64,000 nucleotides of DNA, taken from assembly GCA_903834145.1 (NCBI GenBank), contig CAILHY010000020.1, positions 1-64,000 of the forward strand, given 5' to 3'. A model generated the notes under the pieces. The model had not been told where the DNA came from and searched no databases. It saw only the letters and a list, made by a program, of their open reading frames with translations. The stretch is from an uncultured Actinomycetes bacterium. GTDB lineage: Bacteria > Actinomycetota > Actinomycetes > Nanopelagicales > Nanopelagicaceae. The position numbers and the translations under genes are program-made. Positions within the stretch are counted from its first letter, which is position 1; each line of letters starts with the position of its first letter. Below, one piece after another: positions 49,692-59,801 of this stretch.

Positions 49692-50999
49692 TTAGTTTGT
49701 TGGCAATCCGTTAACTGGCATTGCTGGACGCTTATATGTGGACTTAGCCACGGCGCCTGCTCCAGAGTCGGTTGTGTAAACGGTGTAAACACCACCATTT
49801 GGTTTCAAGGTTGCAGTTCCATCGTAGGTTCCAAACCAGTAGCCGTCATATCCGGTATGGCTTGTAGCAGTTGGTGCCATTGGCGTGAGGCCAGCACTTG
49901 CGAAGGTAGAACCCTTAGTTTCGATGGCTGTAATCAAGCCCTTTCGGGTGAGATTTTTTCCAGCCGCAGCAATGGCTTGAACGGTCACGAATGCAGTATT
50001 CATGCCTGCCAAGATGTTGTTATCGAATGTTGCGCCAGGGTTGTACTTGGTGTTGATGGTCTGGAACAACTTAACGTACTCATCCGTTGTGTCAGCAGGT
50101 GCTGGCAAGAATGACGCAGTCTGAACGCCTGTAAACAATGGAGCAGGTACGCCAGCAAGTTTGATTGCCGTTGCATCTCCACCAACAGAACCAAGAATCC
50201 ACTGTGGGTGATACTTCATTGCATATGCCGCGCCAAGTGCTGCGGCCGTTGCGCTAGACACACCAAAAAGAACAACAACTTCAGCGCCACCGGCTTGTAA
50301 CTTCGTAATCCATGTTGGTGGTGTTGTTGGTGTTGCCTGTGAGAGAGGTGCATAAGGAACGGTTACATCAAAAGTAACTCCGCCGGTTTTAAATCCAGCA
50401 AGAGCATCGCGACCGAAATCATCGGCTTGATAGAGCAATCCCAATTTCTTTCCAGGGAAATTCTCCTTGATGTACATCGACATAATCTTTGCTTCCATGA
50501 TGTAAGAAGGAAAGAGTGAGAATGTTGTTGGGTAAGCCTTCTTATCTGCGAAGCCGCTGAATCCTGTGTTTACGAAGAGATCAGGAATTCCACGACGACC
50601 AGGGTTGACAAGGGCAGCAACAGCTTTGTTGTTTGCGGTACCTAGTGCTCCGACCATTGCAAAGACTTTATCTTGCAAAATTAATTCATTCGTTGCCTGC
50701 ACTGAAGCAGTAGGAGTGTAAGCATCGTCTTTTACGACCAAAGTGATCTTTCGACCATTGACGCCACCATTTGCATTGACATAATCAAAATACGCCTTCA
50801 TTGCACCAGGGATCTTGTTGTAACCAGGTGATGCGGCGCCAGTCATTGGCAACGTGATACCTAACTTAATTGAGTTGGAAGTAACTCCAACTTCATTGCG
50901 CACTGAGAAGGCTTGAGCTGGAATAGCCGAAAGGGTTAGGGCTCCAGTTACAAGCACCGCAGAAGCTACGAGAAGCTTCCGACGATTTGTTCCGATCAT
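49692..50999 (-). CDS. Branched-chain amino acid/amide-type ABC substrate-binding protein (LivJ-like)
   Basis: A 435-residue Leu/Ile/Val-type (periplasmic binding protein type 1) receptor. A Sec signal peptide (LLVASAVLVTGALTLSAIPAQA) is followed by GVTSNSIKLGITLPMTGAASPG and YVNANGGVNGRKI, typical of the family. No cysteine is present at the cleavage site, so it is not a standard lipoprotein. It follows the permease genes with a 47-base gap and is followed by a secreted hydrolase. Family members bind branched-chain amino acids, amides, urea or aromatic acids, and cargo cannot be decided here. Confidence 0.88.
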   Translation of the reverse strand: MIGTNRRKLLVASAVLVTGALTLSAIPAQAFSVRNEVGVTSNSIKLGITLPMTGAASPGYNKIPGAMKAYFDYVNANGGVNGRKITLVVKDDAYTPTASVQATNELILQDKVFAMVGALGTANNKAVAALVNPGRRGIPDLFVNTGFSGFADKKAYPTTFSLFPSYIMEAKIMSMYIKENFPGKKLGLLYQADDFGRDALAGFKTGGVTFDVTVPYAPLSQATPTTPPTWITKLQAGGAEVVVLFGVSSATAAALGAAYAMKYHPQWILGSVGGDATAIKLAGVPAPLFTGVQTASFLPAPADTTDEYVKLFQTINTKYNPGATFDNNILAGMNTAFVTVQAIAAAGKNLTRKGLITAIETKGSTFASAGLTPMAPTATSHTGYDGYWFGTYDGTATLKPNGGVYTVYTTDSGAGAVAKSTYKRPAMPVNGLPTN

Positions 51000-51046
51000 G
51001 TATGTCCTTCCATCGAGGGGTGGTTGGCCTGATGATTAATGATCGG

Positions 51047-52048
51047 TTAACGCGAGGTGGACACACTCCTTCGAGTGCGAATACTTCGCAACTGTTCTAC
51101 TGGTCCGTTCGGAACGAGCATGACCACCAGAATCAGTAACGCGCTCACCAATAAACCAGGCAAGTTCGAGGTCACCGCACCTGAGTCTCCAAGGCGATGG
51201 GATATCGCGTTGGCAATTTCAGGCGTAGCGACCAGGGTCACTGCGCCAATCATGACGCCTGGGAGGGTGGTTACGCCAGAGAGAACCGCGCCCGTTAGGA
51301 GGGAAAAAGACAAGGTCAACGGGAAGGCGCTAGGGGAAACGGTACCGATAGTCATTGCGAGCAAAGCTCCGGCCAGGCCTGCCAGGCCGGCGCTGAGCGT
51401 AAATGCTAACGTTTTAGCCTTACCCACGTGGATTCCAGCCAATTCGGCCGCTACTTCATTGCCGCGTACAGCCCGCCACGTACGCCCATAGCGCGAACGA
51501 AGAATGTTTTGGAGCCACCACAGCGCTATGAGAGCGGCCGATGAGGCTATCCAGAAGTACCACTTATAGGGAGAAAAATCGGCGCCTAAAGAGGCAGGTG
51601 GCGCTCCCACATCAAAGAGCAAGCCTTGTTCGCCTCCCAAAAAGGAGAACTGATTGGCGATCGATGGAAGTCCGACCGCCAAAGCTAACGTGGTGCCAGC
51701 AAGGTAGGGGCCAGACAAGCGAGCGGCGGCGGTCCCTAGCACTGAGCCCGCTGCCGCAGTGGCCAACACGGCAACAGCAAAACACAACCAGATCGGCAGC
51801 GACCAATAATTTCTCGCAAGCACTGCTGAATAACCACCAATGGCAAGGAGGGCTCCGTGACCGAGGGAAACTTGTCCCGAGTAACCCGTTAATAAAATTA
51901 TTGAAGAGATTGCCACGACAAACATGGCCAATGTTGCGCCTTGATAAACGCGAAGTTCATCCACGCGATTTCCGGCTAAGAAAAGCAGGCAGCCCAGAGC
52001 GCCAAAGAAAAGAAGGCGTCCGATATTGGAGTGAATTAATTTATGCAC
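51047..52048 (-). CDS. livM: Branched-chain amino acid-type ABC permease LivM
   Basis: A 333-residue membrane permease with about nine helices. LLTGYSGQVSLGHGALLAIGGYSAVL (its core GYSGQVSLGHGALLAIGG) is the LivM signature; AVRGNEVAAELAGIHVGKAK is the coupling helix region. It overlaps livH by 8 bases and precedes the binding-protein gene. Confidence 0.9.
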   Translation of the reverse strand: MHKLIHSNIGRLLFFGALGCLLFLAGNRVDELRVYQGATLAMFVVAISSIILLTGYSGQVSLGHGALLAIGGYSAVLARNYWSLPIWLCFAVAVLATAAAGSVLGTAAARLSGPYLAGTTLALAVGLPSIANQFSFLGGEQGLLFDVGAPPASLGADFSPYKWYFWIASSAALIALWWLQNILRSRYGRTWRAVRGNEVAAELAGIHVGKAKTLAFTLSAGLAGLAGALLAMTIGTVSPSAFPLTLSFSLLTGAVLSGVTTLPGVMIGAVTLVATPEIANAISHRLGDSGAVTSNLPGLLVSALLILVVMLVPNGPVEQLRSIRTRRSVSTSR

Positions 52049-52946
52049 GTCGACCTGCTTTCTTGCCCATTATTCCTTGAGGGCGCACCAGCAATACAAC
52101 GATCAATAAAACAAAAGCAGTCATAAAAAGAAGCGTCGCATTCACATACATCAAAACTATTGCCAGAACTAATCCCAACAAAAGTCCACCGATGACAGCT
52201 CCGACCAAACTTTCAAGCCCGCCAATAACGGCAGCGATAAATCCAAAAACGAGTAGCAAACTAAATTCCAATGAATCTGGAGAAAGCGCTCCCGTGCCGT
52301 TGGGCGTTTGCAACATTCCAGCCGCGGCGCCAGCTGCGCCAGCAATTGCCCAACCGAGGGTGCGGATTGCGTCAACTTTTACCCCAGCCAATCGTGCAAT
52401 TTCCGGTGCATATGCCGATGCCCGAAGAGCTAAACCAATATTGGTCTTTGTAAAGATTAAAGAAAGAAGAATCATCATGATGAGTACTGCAGAAAGGATT
52501 ACTAATTTAAAAGGCGAAAGCGCAAAAGTATGTCCTGAAATTGTAAATCCAACATTCGATAATGGCGGGCGAATGATCGTTTCTTTTCCACCCATAAAAA
52601 TTCCGATGCCGCCTCGGATAATTCCCAACAGCCCCAATGTCGCAATGATCGGAGCGACACCGGCGATCGGACCTGTGTTGCGTTTGAATAAAGTGCGCAT
52701 GAAGAGCATTTCAATGAGTGCCGAAACGCCGGCCCCAAGAATCATCGCCAGCGCCAAAGCGATCCAGAAAGAGTGAAAACGGCCCATACATTCGTATCCG
52801 ATGTAGGTAGAAAGTAAGGCTTGACCCGCTTGAGCAAAATTAACGACCCGAGTGCTTCGCCAAACAAGAACTAAGGCAATAGCCATGAGGGAATAAACCG
52901 CGCCAGAAGTAAGGCCGATAAGAAGGGTATCTATAAAAGTAAACAC
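52041..52946 (-). CDS. livH: Branched-chain amino acid-type ABC permease LivH
   Basis: A 301-residue membrane permease. N-terminal LIGLTSGAVYSLMAIALVL and the coupling segment ALRASAYAPEIARLAGVKVD are typical LivH features; the C-terminus RPQGIMGKK is characteristic. It lies 12 bases behind livF. Confidence 0.9.
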   Translation of the reverse strand: MFTFIDTLLIGLTSGAVYSLMAIALVLVWRSTRVVNFAQAGQALLSTYIGYECMGRFHSFWIALALAMILGAGVSALIEMLFMRTLFKRNTGPIAGVAPIIATLGLLGIIRGGIGIFMGGKETIIRPPLSNVGFTISGHTFALSPFKLVILSAVLIMMILLSLIFTKTNIGLALRASAYAPEIARLAGVKVDAIRTLGWAIAGAAGAAAGMLQTPNGTGALSPDSLEFSLLLVFGFIAAVIGGLESLVGAVIGGLLLGLVLAIVLMYVNATLLFMTAFVLLIVVLLVRPQGIMGKKAGRRA

Positions 52947-52958
52947 TGATATCGCCTC

Positions 52959-53669
52959 CTAATATCCCAAGTAAGCCGCACGCACTTGCGGATTCTCGAT
53001 AAGGGATTGGGCGCGATCTGTAGCGGCAATTCGACCAAGATTAAGCACAATTCCAACATCAGCAATTTCCAACGCACCTAAAGCGTTCTGCTCCACCAAA
53101 ACAACAGTGAGCCCCATTTGCGTCGTGAGATCGCGAATACTTTGGAAGATTTGCGCAATTACTAACGGCGCGAGCCCCAAGGAAGGTTCATCTAGCAAAA
53201 GCAACTCTGGTTTGGCCATGAGCGCCCTGCCTATGGCGAGCATCTGGCGTTCACCTCCAGAGAGCGTGTCAGCAAGTTGCCCTGCTCTTTCTTCTAATCG
53301 TGGAAAAGTTTCAAATATTTTGTTGCGCGTTTGCTCAGATTCTTTCGCATTTCTCCTCCAAAGCGCGCCGAGATTTAGATTCTCTTCCACGCTTAATTCA
53401 GGGATTACAGACTTGCCTTCGGAAACATGTGAGACGCCAAAGCGCACCAGTTTTTCAGGTTTCGAATGGAGTAGATCGTGACCCTTCCATGTTGCGCTAC
53501 CGCTTCTTGCCGGTGTGAGACCAGATAATGCTCGAAGCAATGTGGTCTTTCCTGCGCCATTTGCCCCAATTACAGCAGCAAGTTGACCTTGTTCGATTCT
53601 CAACGAAACGTGATCAACAGCGCGAATCGCTCCGTGATCAACACAAAGTTCGCTAACGATAAGAGTCAT
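52959..53669 (-). CDS. livF: Branched-chain amino acid-type ABC ATPase LivF
   Basis: A 236-residue ATPase. Walker A GANGAGKTT (35-43), signature LSGGERQMLAIGRALM, Walker B LLLLDEPSLGLAP (the SLGLAP form is typical of LivF). The start overlaps livG by 4 bases. Confidence 0.93.
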   Translation of the reverse strand: MTLIVSELCVDHGAIRAVDHVSLRIEQGQLAAVIGANGAGKTTLLRALSGLTPARSGSATWKGHDLLHSKPEKLVRFGVSHVSEGKSVIPELSVEENLNLGALWRRNAKESEQTRNKIFETFPRLEERAGQLADTLSGGERQMLAIGRALMAKPELLLLDEPSLGLAPLVIAQIFQSIRDLTTQMGLTVVLVEQNALGALEIADVGIVLNLGRIAATDRAQSLIENPQVRAAYLGY

Positions 53670-54430
53670 GTTGCACTCGCCCCAAGATATGCCGCGATAA
53701 CGGCTGGGTCACGTCGAACAGTTTCCGCAGCACCACTGGAAATCACTTCACCAAAGTTAAGGACATAGAGACGATCACAGACTGACATAACGACATCCAT
53801 GTGATGCTCAACCAACAAAATAGAGCACTGCAATTTTAAGTTATGGATTAACCCATTCATCCACGCGATATCTTCGGCACCTAATCCTCCAGCTGGTTCA
53901 TCCAACATAAGGATTCGGGGTTCACTCACAAGTGCGCGCGCAATTGCGACCCGCTTCGTATCAGGATAGGACAAAGTGTCAGCGCGACGATCCGCCAAAC
54001 CCGTTGCATATACTCGTTCGAGTGCGAGCATTGCGCGATCTCGTAATTTGCTTTCATCTTTGCTTCTGCCAAATGCCGCAGAAATAAAACCCGTATGCGC
54101 AAATTTCTGAGCACCGATCATGACGTTTTCGACGACCGTCAGATCCGGGAACAGGGCAACACCTTGAAGAGTCCTGGCAATTCCAAAATCAACAAGTTCA
54201 TTGGTCTTTGGCCAACTGTGCGATTTTCCATCAAGAGTGAGTTGACCTTGAGTAGGTTCCACTAATCCACACAGCGCATTAAATAGCGTGGTCTTGCCGG
54301 CGCCATTGGGTCCAATAACTCCGACTACTTCTTGATGCCGAAGTTCAAGAAAGACATCATTGAGCGCACGAAGCCCACCAAAATCGACGCGAAGATTTTC
54401 GACGCCAAGGAGCGCAGAGGGGGTGGTCAC
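53666..54430 (-). CDS. livG: Branched-chain amino acid-type ABC ATPase LivG
   Basis: A 254-residue ATPase. Walker A GPNGAGKTT (40-48), Walker B ILMLDEPAGGLGAED (LivG form), followed by VEHHMDVVMSVCDRLYVLNFG. The region before Walker B reads DTLSYPDTKRVAIARAL, where the family more often has LSYGxQR, so the signature is modified. The start overlaps the alr stop by 4 bases, linking the transporter genes to the cell-wall operon. Confidence 0.92.
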   Translation of the reverse strand: MTTPSALLGVENLRVDFGGLRALNDVFLELRHQEVVGVIGPNGAGKTTLFNALCGLVEPTQGQLTLDGKSHSWPKTNELVDFGIARTLQGVALFPDLTVVENVMIGAQKFAHTGFISAAFGRSKDESKLRDRAMLALERVYATGLADRRADTLSYPDTKRVAIARALVSEPRILMLDEPAGGLGAEDIAWMNGLIHNLKLQCSILLVEHHMDVVMSVCDRLYVLNFGEVISSGAAETVRRDPAVIAAYLGASAT

Positions 54431-55566
54431 AAAGCTCCAATGGTCGTAGCGGGTTTGTAAATTCTAGGCACACGGGATGCAATTCGAGTCACAATCTCGT
54501 AATTAATACTAGAACTCGCAGTGCCCCAATCATCTGCTGTGTACTCACCTTCATAGCCTGGTCCGAAAACCGTGACCCAATCCCCACCTTGTGCGGTGGA
54601 ATGCGCACCTAAGTCAACAACAAATTGGTCCATGGAGACTCGGCCAATGATCGGAGCCCGTTTTCCGTTGTAGAAAATTCCAGCACCCTGAGCGATCCGA
54701 GGTATTCCATCGGCATACCCCATTGCTACGACTCCTAATTTTGTATTAGAACTAGTTGACGTCAGTGCTCCATAACCTACGGGAGTATCAGATAACACTT
54801 CTTTGACAAGATGCAGTCTTGCGCGCAGTGTCATTGCCGGCATTATCCCTAAGGAATCAGAACTCCCGAGATTTTCTCGGTCAGGACTCAGTCCGTACAT
54901 CGCAATTCCGGTGCGAACGAGATCAAAGTGCGCCGAGGCATCAATCAAGGTTGCGGCCGAATTCGAAAGGTGGTGAATTTCCGGTTCTATTCCGATGCGA
55001 TTGAGATCATCTGACATCTCCGTAAAACGTTTAAGTTGAATTGCATTTTGCGGCTGTCCGGGTTCATCTGCTCGAGCAAAATGAGAAAAGAGTCCTACTA
55101 CTTCAACACGTTCACTTTCATTGACCAAGAGATCTAAGAACGTTTCCCATTCAGAAAGAAATCCACCTCGCGTCATACCCGTATCAACTTCAACATGAAT
55201 CCGAGCTCGCTTCTTCATGTGCTGGGCCGCGCTGCAAATCTCATAGAAGATCTCTAAAGAGGCAACACCTAAATCAATGTCAGAAGCGATAGCGGTTGCA
55301 AAATCTGAACCTGGCGGAACTAACCAGGCAATGATGGGGGCGCGCACTCCACTTTCTCGAAGTGCCAGCGCTTCCTCAAGCAAAGCCACCCCTAACCATT
55401 GAGCGCCTGCATCAATTGCTACTCGAGCCACGGGAACTAACCCGTGTCCATATGCATCTGCTTTTACAACAGCCAAAATCGGCACACCAGCCTTTTCCTT
55501 GAGAGCTCGAACATTGCTAGCAATTGCGCCAAGGTCAACGATTACTTCTGCTCGTCTAAATGTCAT
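54427..55566 (-). CDS. alr: Alanine racemase
   Basis: A 379-residue PLP enzyme supplying D-alanine for peptidoglycan. The cofactor lysine is in [10 protein letters not shown] (K35); GMTRGGF and YGLSPD are barrel motifs; the C-terminal domain has [12 protein letters not shown] with the catalytic tyrosine and [13 protein letters not shown]. The start overlaps acpS by 4 bases. Confidence 0.95.
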   Translation of the reverse strand: MTFRRAEVIVDLGAIASNVRALKEKAGVPILAVVKADAYGHGLVPVARVAIDAGAQWLGVALLEEALALRESGVRAPIIAWLVPPGSDFATAIASDIDLGVASLEIFYEICSAAQHMKKRARIHVEVDTGMTRGGFLSEWETFLDLLVNESERVEVVGLFSHFARADEPGQPQNAIQLKRFTEMSDDLNRIGIEPEIHHLSNSAATLIDASAHFDLVRTGIAMYGLSPDRENLGSSDSLGIMPAMTLRARLHLVKEVLSDTPVGYGALTSTSSNTKLGVVAMGYADGIPRIAQGAGIFYNGKRAPIIGRVSMDQFVVDLGAHSTAQGGDWVTVFGPGYEGEYTADDWGTASSSINYEIVTRIASRVPRIYKPATTIGAL

Positions 55567-55907
55567 GTTCGCTCGACAATCACCATTGCAGAGGCAATTC
55601 CGGCATCGTGTGAGAGAGACAAGTGCACAGATGCTCCGTCGACTAAATTCGCGATCTCTCCTCGGAAAAAGAATTCAGGTTTTCCAGACTCTAAATTTAC
55701 GACTTCTGCTTCCAACCACGATAAACCTTTGCCCGCGTTGAGCGCTTTGGCTAGGGCCTCTTTAGCTGCAAAACGTGCCGCTTGCGAGGAGAGAGGAAGG
55801 AGCATCTCGGCCGGCGTAAAAATGCGGGTAGCAAGAGATGGAGTCCGTTTGAGGGATGCCGCAAAGCGCTCAATATCTACTACATCTATCCCGATGCCTG
55901 CAATCAT
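55563..55907 (-). CDS. acpS: Holo-[acyl-carrier-protein] synthase
   Basis: A 114-residue trimeric-type phosphopantetheinyl transferase that activates acyl carrier protein. [13 protein letters not shown] (4-16, metal aspartate D8) and [13 protein letters not shown] are the two family motifs; [10 protein letters not shown] is the third. It lies 14 bases behind the PAP2 gene and overlaps alr. Confidence 0.93.
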   Translation of the reverse strand: MIAGIGIDVVDIERFAASLKRTPSLATRIFTPAEMLLPLSSQAARFAAKEALAKALNAGKGLSWLEAEVVNLESGKPEFFFRGEIANLVDGASVHLSLSHDAGIASAMVIVERT

Positions 55908-55921
55908 GAGGCAATACTAAG

Positions 55922-56587
55922 TCAGGAGCGCTGACTATCAGAAGGGACAAAGCGATCAATCGCAATAATCAAGACCAATAGGGCTCCACCAATAAATAAC
56001 CCGCCTAATAAATCAGAAAACCAGTGCGTATTTCTAAAGAGAGAGACTGCACATACGGCAAGAGTGATGGTTCCTACCGAAATCGCAAGTGCCCTTCCAT
56101 GCAGTGCCGCATGGTGCGTGTATCGATAAGCAATGTAGGCAAGCATTCCCCATGTCAGCAAAGCGTTTGAAGCATGCCCGCTTGGATAGGAAAGACCACC
56201 GGCCTTCACCAAATCAATATTTAAACGTGGCTTGGTTCGTCCGATTGCAAGCTTGGAAATTCCAACGACCCCGTTGAGCGCTAGTAAAGAAAGCGCTGCG
56301 AGATTAAGTGGGCGCCAGGATTTGTATCGTCTGGAAACGATGACGGCAGCAAGGATCAAAATCGTTGCTGTTAATCCGCGCAACCCCAAGTTATCAATCT
56401 TCATTAAGACAAATTCGATCCAGTGCCCCATCTTTGGACGCTTATCACGGGCTAACCAAGCATCGAAGTCGATGAGGGGACCTTCTGTCATCACCTGCTG
56501 AGTAACAATGAGAAAACCCGCAAGCAGCAATCCAGCCCATCGAAGTGCTCGATTCATTTGAGCTCGGCGAATGGTTGCTTGCATCAT
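55922..56587 (-). CDS. PAP2-family membrane phosphatase
   Basis: A 221-residue protein with about six hydrophobic helices. The catalytic motifs are KLAIGRTKPR (a K-x6-RP variant ending KPR), PSGHASN and FRNTHWFSDLLGG (motif 3: R, H, D). The family removes phosphate from lipid or isoprenoid phosphates; undecaprenyl-pyrophosphate recycling would suit its position among cell-wall genes, but this is inference. An in-frame second ATG follows the first. Confidence 0.87.
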   Translation of the reverse strand: MMQATIRRAQMNRALRWAGLLLAGFLIVTQQVMTEGPLIDFDAWLARDKRPKMGHWIEFVLMKIDNLGLRGLTATILILAAVIVSRRYKSWRPLNLAALSLLALNGVVGISKLAIGRTKPRLNIDLVKAGGLSYPSGHASNALLTWGMLAYIAYRYTHHAALHGRALAISVGTITLAVCAVSLFRNTHWFSDLLGGLFIGGALLVLIIAIDRFVPSDSQRS

Positions 56588-56590
56588 GGG

Positions 56591-58429
56591 TTATTCAACT
56601 GTGACTGATTTTGCAAGGTTTCGTGGTTGATCCACATCATTGCCACGAGTTACTGCCATCTCGTAGGCAAAAACCTGCAATGGAACTGTCGCCAGGATGG
56701 GTTGAAAGATCGCTGGTGCAATTGGGATGCGAATAATGTGTTCGGCGCCTGTAACTTGGGCACCCTCTTCGGCAATGACGATGACTTTTGCACCACGAGC
56801 TTTTACTTCTTGAACGTTACTTAACATTTTTTCATCAAGCCCATGTTCGTGACCGACAGGAAGAATCGCGATGACCGGTGTTCCTTCTTCAATCAAAGCG
56901 ATTGGGCCATGCTTGAGTTCACCACCGGCGAATCCTTCGGCGTGCATGTATGCCAATTCTTTTAACTTTAGAGCGCCTTCTAGCGCTACAGGGAAACCAA
57001 CATTGCGTCCCAGGAAAAGCACAGAGGTTGACTGCGCAAATCCACGAGTGAGTTCTCTGAGTGGTTCAACAGTCTCCAAGATTTGTTCAATCTTTCCTGG
57101 AAGTTCGACCATCTCATTAAAGATTGCTTTGACATCAAGATCACTCATGACGCCCCGACGTTGAGCAAGGTGAAGACCAATTAAATAGACAGCAATTACC
57201 TGTGTTAAGAACGCCTTTGTCGATGCCACTGCAATCTCTGGTCCCGCATGGGTGTAAAGCACTGCATCGGATTCGCGTGGAATCGTGGAACTATTGGTAT
57301 TACACACTGCCAGAATTCGCGCTCCACAAGCTTTTGCATGACGAAGTGCCATCAACGTGTCCATCGTTTCACCCGATTGGGAAATGGCAATAACTAAAGT
57401 GTGTGAATCGATGAGCGGATCTCGATAACGGAATTCACTAGCAAGTTCAACTTCGACAGCAATTTTCGCCCATTTTTCAATAGCGTATTTTGCAAGCATC
57501 CCTGCGTGGTAGGCGGTTCCGCAAGCAAGAACAACAATTTTTTGAAGTCCTTGGATATCTTCTTCAGAAAGATGGAGTTCATCGAGCACAATTTGGTTGC
57601 TTTGGCTTAAGCGCCCCAGCAAAGTATCCGCGACTGCTTTTGGTTGTTCGAATATTTCTTTCAACATGAAATGGTTAAAGCCGCCTTTTTGTGCGGCAGC
57701 TGAATCCCACGTAATTGCATATTCTTTAGGTTGCAAAGGTGCACCATCAAGATTTGTGATGGAAATTCCTGAGGGTGAGATTGTTACGACTTCATCTTGA
57801 CCCAACTCCACAGCACGTTTGGTGTAGTCAATGAATGCCGCAACATCAGATGCCATGAAATTTTCGCCATCGCCAAGTCCAACAACTAATGGAGAATTTC
57901 GGCGAACGCCCACGATGACTTCGGGTTGGTCGGCATGAATTGCTAACAATGTAAATGATCCTCGCAAGGATGTAACCGCTTCGCGCATAGCAGCCGAAAG
58001 ATCTCCTCCATGTTCTTTTCTTAAATCGCTGAGTAAATGCGCAACTGATTCAGTATCGGTATCTGAATCGAACCTGTGTCCTCGCGCTTCAAGGTCTGCA
58101 CGTAATTGTGTGTAATTCTCAATTATGCCGTTATGAATAACAGCTAACTTTCCTTCATTGTCGACGTGCGGATGAGCATTACGATCCGTTGGCCCGCCAT
58201 GGGTAGCCCAACGAGTATGGCCAATCCCGCTATGCACTTCAGGTAATGAATCCCCCAACGCATTTTCAAGATTGATGAGTTTGCCTGCGCGCTTTTCAAT
58301 ATATAAACGATCTGGTGTTCCCAGTGCTATACCTGCCGAGTCGTACCCTCTATATTCGAGACGACGAAGGCCCTCAATAAGTGGAGTGATTGCAGACTGC
58401 GGGCCTGTGTAACCAACAATCCCGCACAC
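56591..58429 (-). CDS. glmS: Glutamine-fructose-6-phosphate aminotransferase
   Basis: A 612-residue enzyme making glucosamine-6-phosphate. Ntn glutaminase domain with N-terminal nucleophile Cys2 (MCGIVGYTG) and GHTRWATHG; two SIS isomerase domains with VACGTAYHAG, AISQSGETMDT and ELKHGPIALIEEG; C-terminus QPRNLAKSVTVE. It lies 3 bases behind glmM, whose product takes the next step of the same pathway. Confidence 0.97.
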   Translation of the reverse strand: MCGIVGYTGPQSAITPLIEGLRRLEYRGYDSAGIALGTPDRLYIEKRAGKLINLENALGDSLPEVHSGIGHTRWATHGGPTDRNAHPHVDNEGKLAVIHNGIIENYTQLRADLEARGHRFDSDTDTESVAHLLSDLRKEHGGDLSAAMREAVTSLRGSFTLLAIHADQPEVIVGVRRNSPLVVGLGDGENFMASDVAAFIDYTKRAVELGQDEVVTISPSGISITNLDGAPLQPKEYAITWDSAAAQKGGFNHFMLKEIFEQPKAVADTLLGRLSQSNQIVLDELHLSEEDIQGLQKIVVLACGTAYHAGMLAKYAIEKWAKIAVEVELASEFRYRDPLIDSHTLVIAISQSGETMDTLMALRHAKACGARILAVCNTNSSTIPRESDAVLYTHAGPEIAVASTKAFLTQVIAVYLIGLHLAQRRGVMSDLDVKAIFNEMVELPGKIEQILETVEPLRELTRGFAQSTSVLFLGRNVGFPVALEGALKLKELAYMHAEGFAGGELKHGPIALIEEGTPVIAILPVGHEHGLDEKMLSNVQEVKARGAKVIVIAEEGAQVTGAEHIIRIPIAPAIFQPILATVPLQVFAYEMAVTRGNDVDQPRNLAKSVTVE

Positions 58430-58432
58430 GTA

Positions 58433-59773
58433 TTACCCCAATTCCTTTTCGACCACTCCAGCAATTCTCGTTGCGATTTCAGTGGCAACGCTATCACTTG
58501 AGGCTTCCACCATCACTCTTACTAAGGCTTCCGTACCTGAGGCCCGCAGGAGCACTCTTCCATTTTCGCCTAACTCTGCCTCGGCAATGCGCACATGATC
58601 TGCAATCTCATTGGAGGTTGATAATTTCTCTTTTGCTACGTTCTTAACGTTGATCAGGACTTGAGGAAAACGTGACATCTCTCCCGCGAGTTCGCGCGCG
58701 CTCTTTCCGGATCGCTTGAGCTCTTGCAACAATGCAAGGGCAGTGAGAAGGCCATCACCAGTATTTGCAAAGTCACGCATGATCACGTGCCCTGATTGTT
58801 CGCCGCCAAGAGAGAAATCTTCGGCGATCATTTTCTCGAGCACATATCGATCACCAACGGGCGTAATTTCAACAGCGATTTCTGCCGACTTCATTGCGCG
58901 GAAAAATCCTAAATTACTCATCACGGTTGCAACGACTACATCACCTTTAAGTTTTCCTCGTGCTTTCATGCTTTTTGCAAGAATCGTAAGGATCTGATCT
59001 CCGTCAATGTCCCCGCCTTCGGCATCTACAGCCAGGCAACGATCTGCATCACCATCGTGTGCGATACCAATGTCAGCACCCATTTCGAGAACTTTTGCGC
59101 GAAGTGATTCCATGTGAGTGGATCCGCAGTTGTCGTTGATATTCCAACCATTGGGTTGATCGGACAAAGCAATTACTTCTGCCCCTGCGCGGCGTAAAGC
59201 TTCCGGGGCAACTCGGGAGGATGCGCCATTGGCACAATCAACTACAACTTTTAGCCCATCGAGTCGTGTATCCACCGAAGACAATAAATGAGCCAGGTAC
59301 CGCTCGGTTGCAGACTCATCAATAACAGCGCGTCCAACATCTTTACCTGTTGGTCGATCCCATGATTCGCCCATTCGCGCTTCAATCGCGGCCTCGAGTG
59401 CATCATCGAGTTTGCCGCCACCGCGAGAGAAAAGTTTAATTCCGTTATCAGGCATTGCATTATGTGAAGCGCTAATCATGACGCCGAGGTCGGCTCCAGA
59501 TTCACCAACAAGGTAGGCAATTGCGGGCGTTGGTAAAACGCCAACTCGATAAACATCTACGCCGGCACTTGTTAATCCTGCAACCACCGCTGCTTCAAGA
59601 AATTCTCCAGAGGCTCGCGAATCTTGCCCCACAATTGCGTGCGGACGGTGGGCAGTGGAACCTAATGATTCAACAAGGATATGGGCGGCCGCAACGGCAA
59701 CGTCCAAAGCAAGTTCTGCCGTGAGATCACGATTGGCTAAACCACGAATTCCATCGGTGCCAAATAGCGCCAT
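58433..59773 (-). CDS. glmM: Phosphoglucosamine mutase
   Basis: A 446-residue mutase converting glucosamine-6-P to glucosamine-1-P for UDP-GlcNAc. N-terminus MALFGTDGIRGLAN; phosphoserine loop MISASHNAMPDNGIK (Ser103); metal loop AHDGDADRCL; C-terminal RASGTEALVRVMVE. It precedes glmS and follows rpsI by 28 bases. Confidence 0.96.
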   Translation of the reverse strand: MALFGTDGIRGLANRDLTAELALDVAVAAAHILVESLGSTAHRPHAIVGQDSRASGEFLEAAVVAGLTSAGVDVYRVGVLPTPAIAYLVGESGADLGVMISASHNAMPDNGIKLFSRGGGKLDDALEAAIEARMGESWDRPTGKDVGRAVIDESATERYLAHLLSSVDTRLDGLKVVVDCANGASSRVAPEALRRAGAEVIALSDQPNGWNINDNCGSTHMESLRAKVLEMGADIGIAHDGDADRCLAVDAEGGDIDGDQILTILAKSMKARGKLKGDVVVATVMSNLGFFRAMKSAEIAVEITPVGDRYVLEKMIAEDFSLGGEQSGHVIMRDFANTGDGLLTALALLQELKRSGKSARELAGEMSRFPQVLINVKNVAKEKLSTSNEIADHVRIAEAELGENGRVLLRASGTEALVRVMVEASSDSVATEIATRIAGVVEKELG

Positions 59774-59801
59774 ATCGTGGCCTAAATATCGAGAATGTGA
59801 A

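Noticed and set aside
51541-52080. Plus-strand open frame of 179 codons
   Set aside because: Antisense shadow of livM with Arg/Leu/Gln-rich composition and no domain resemblance.
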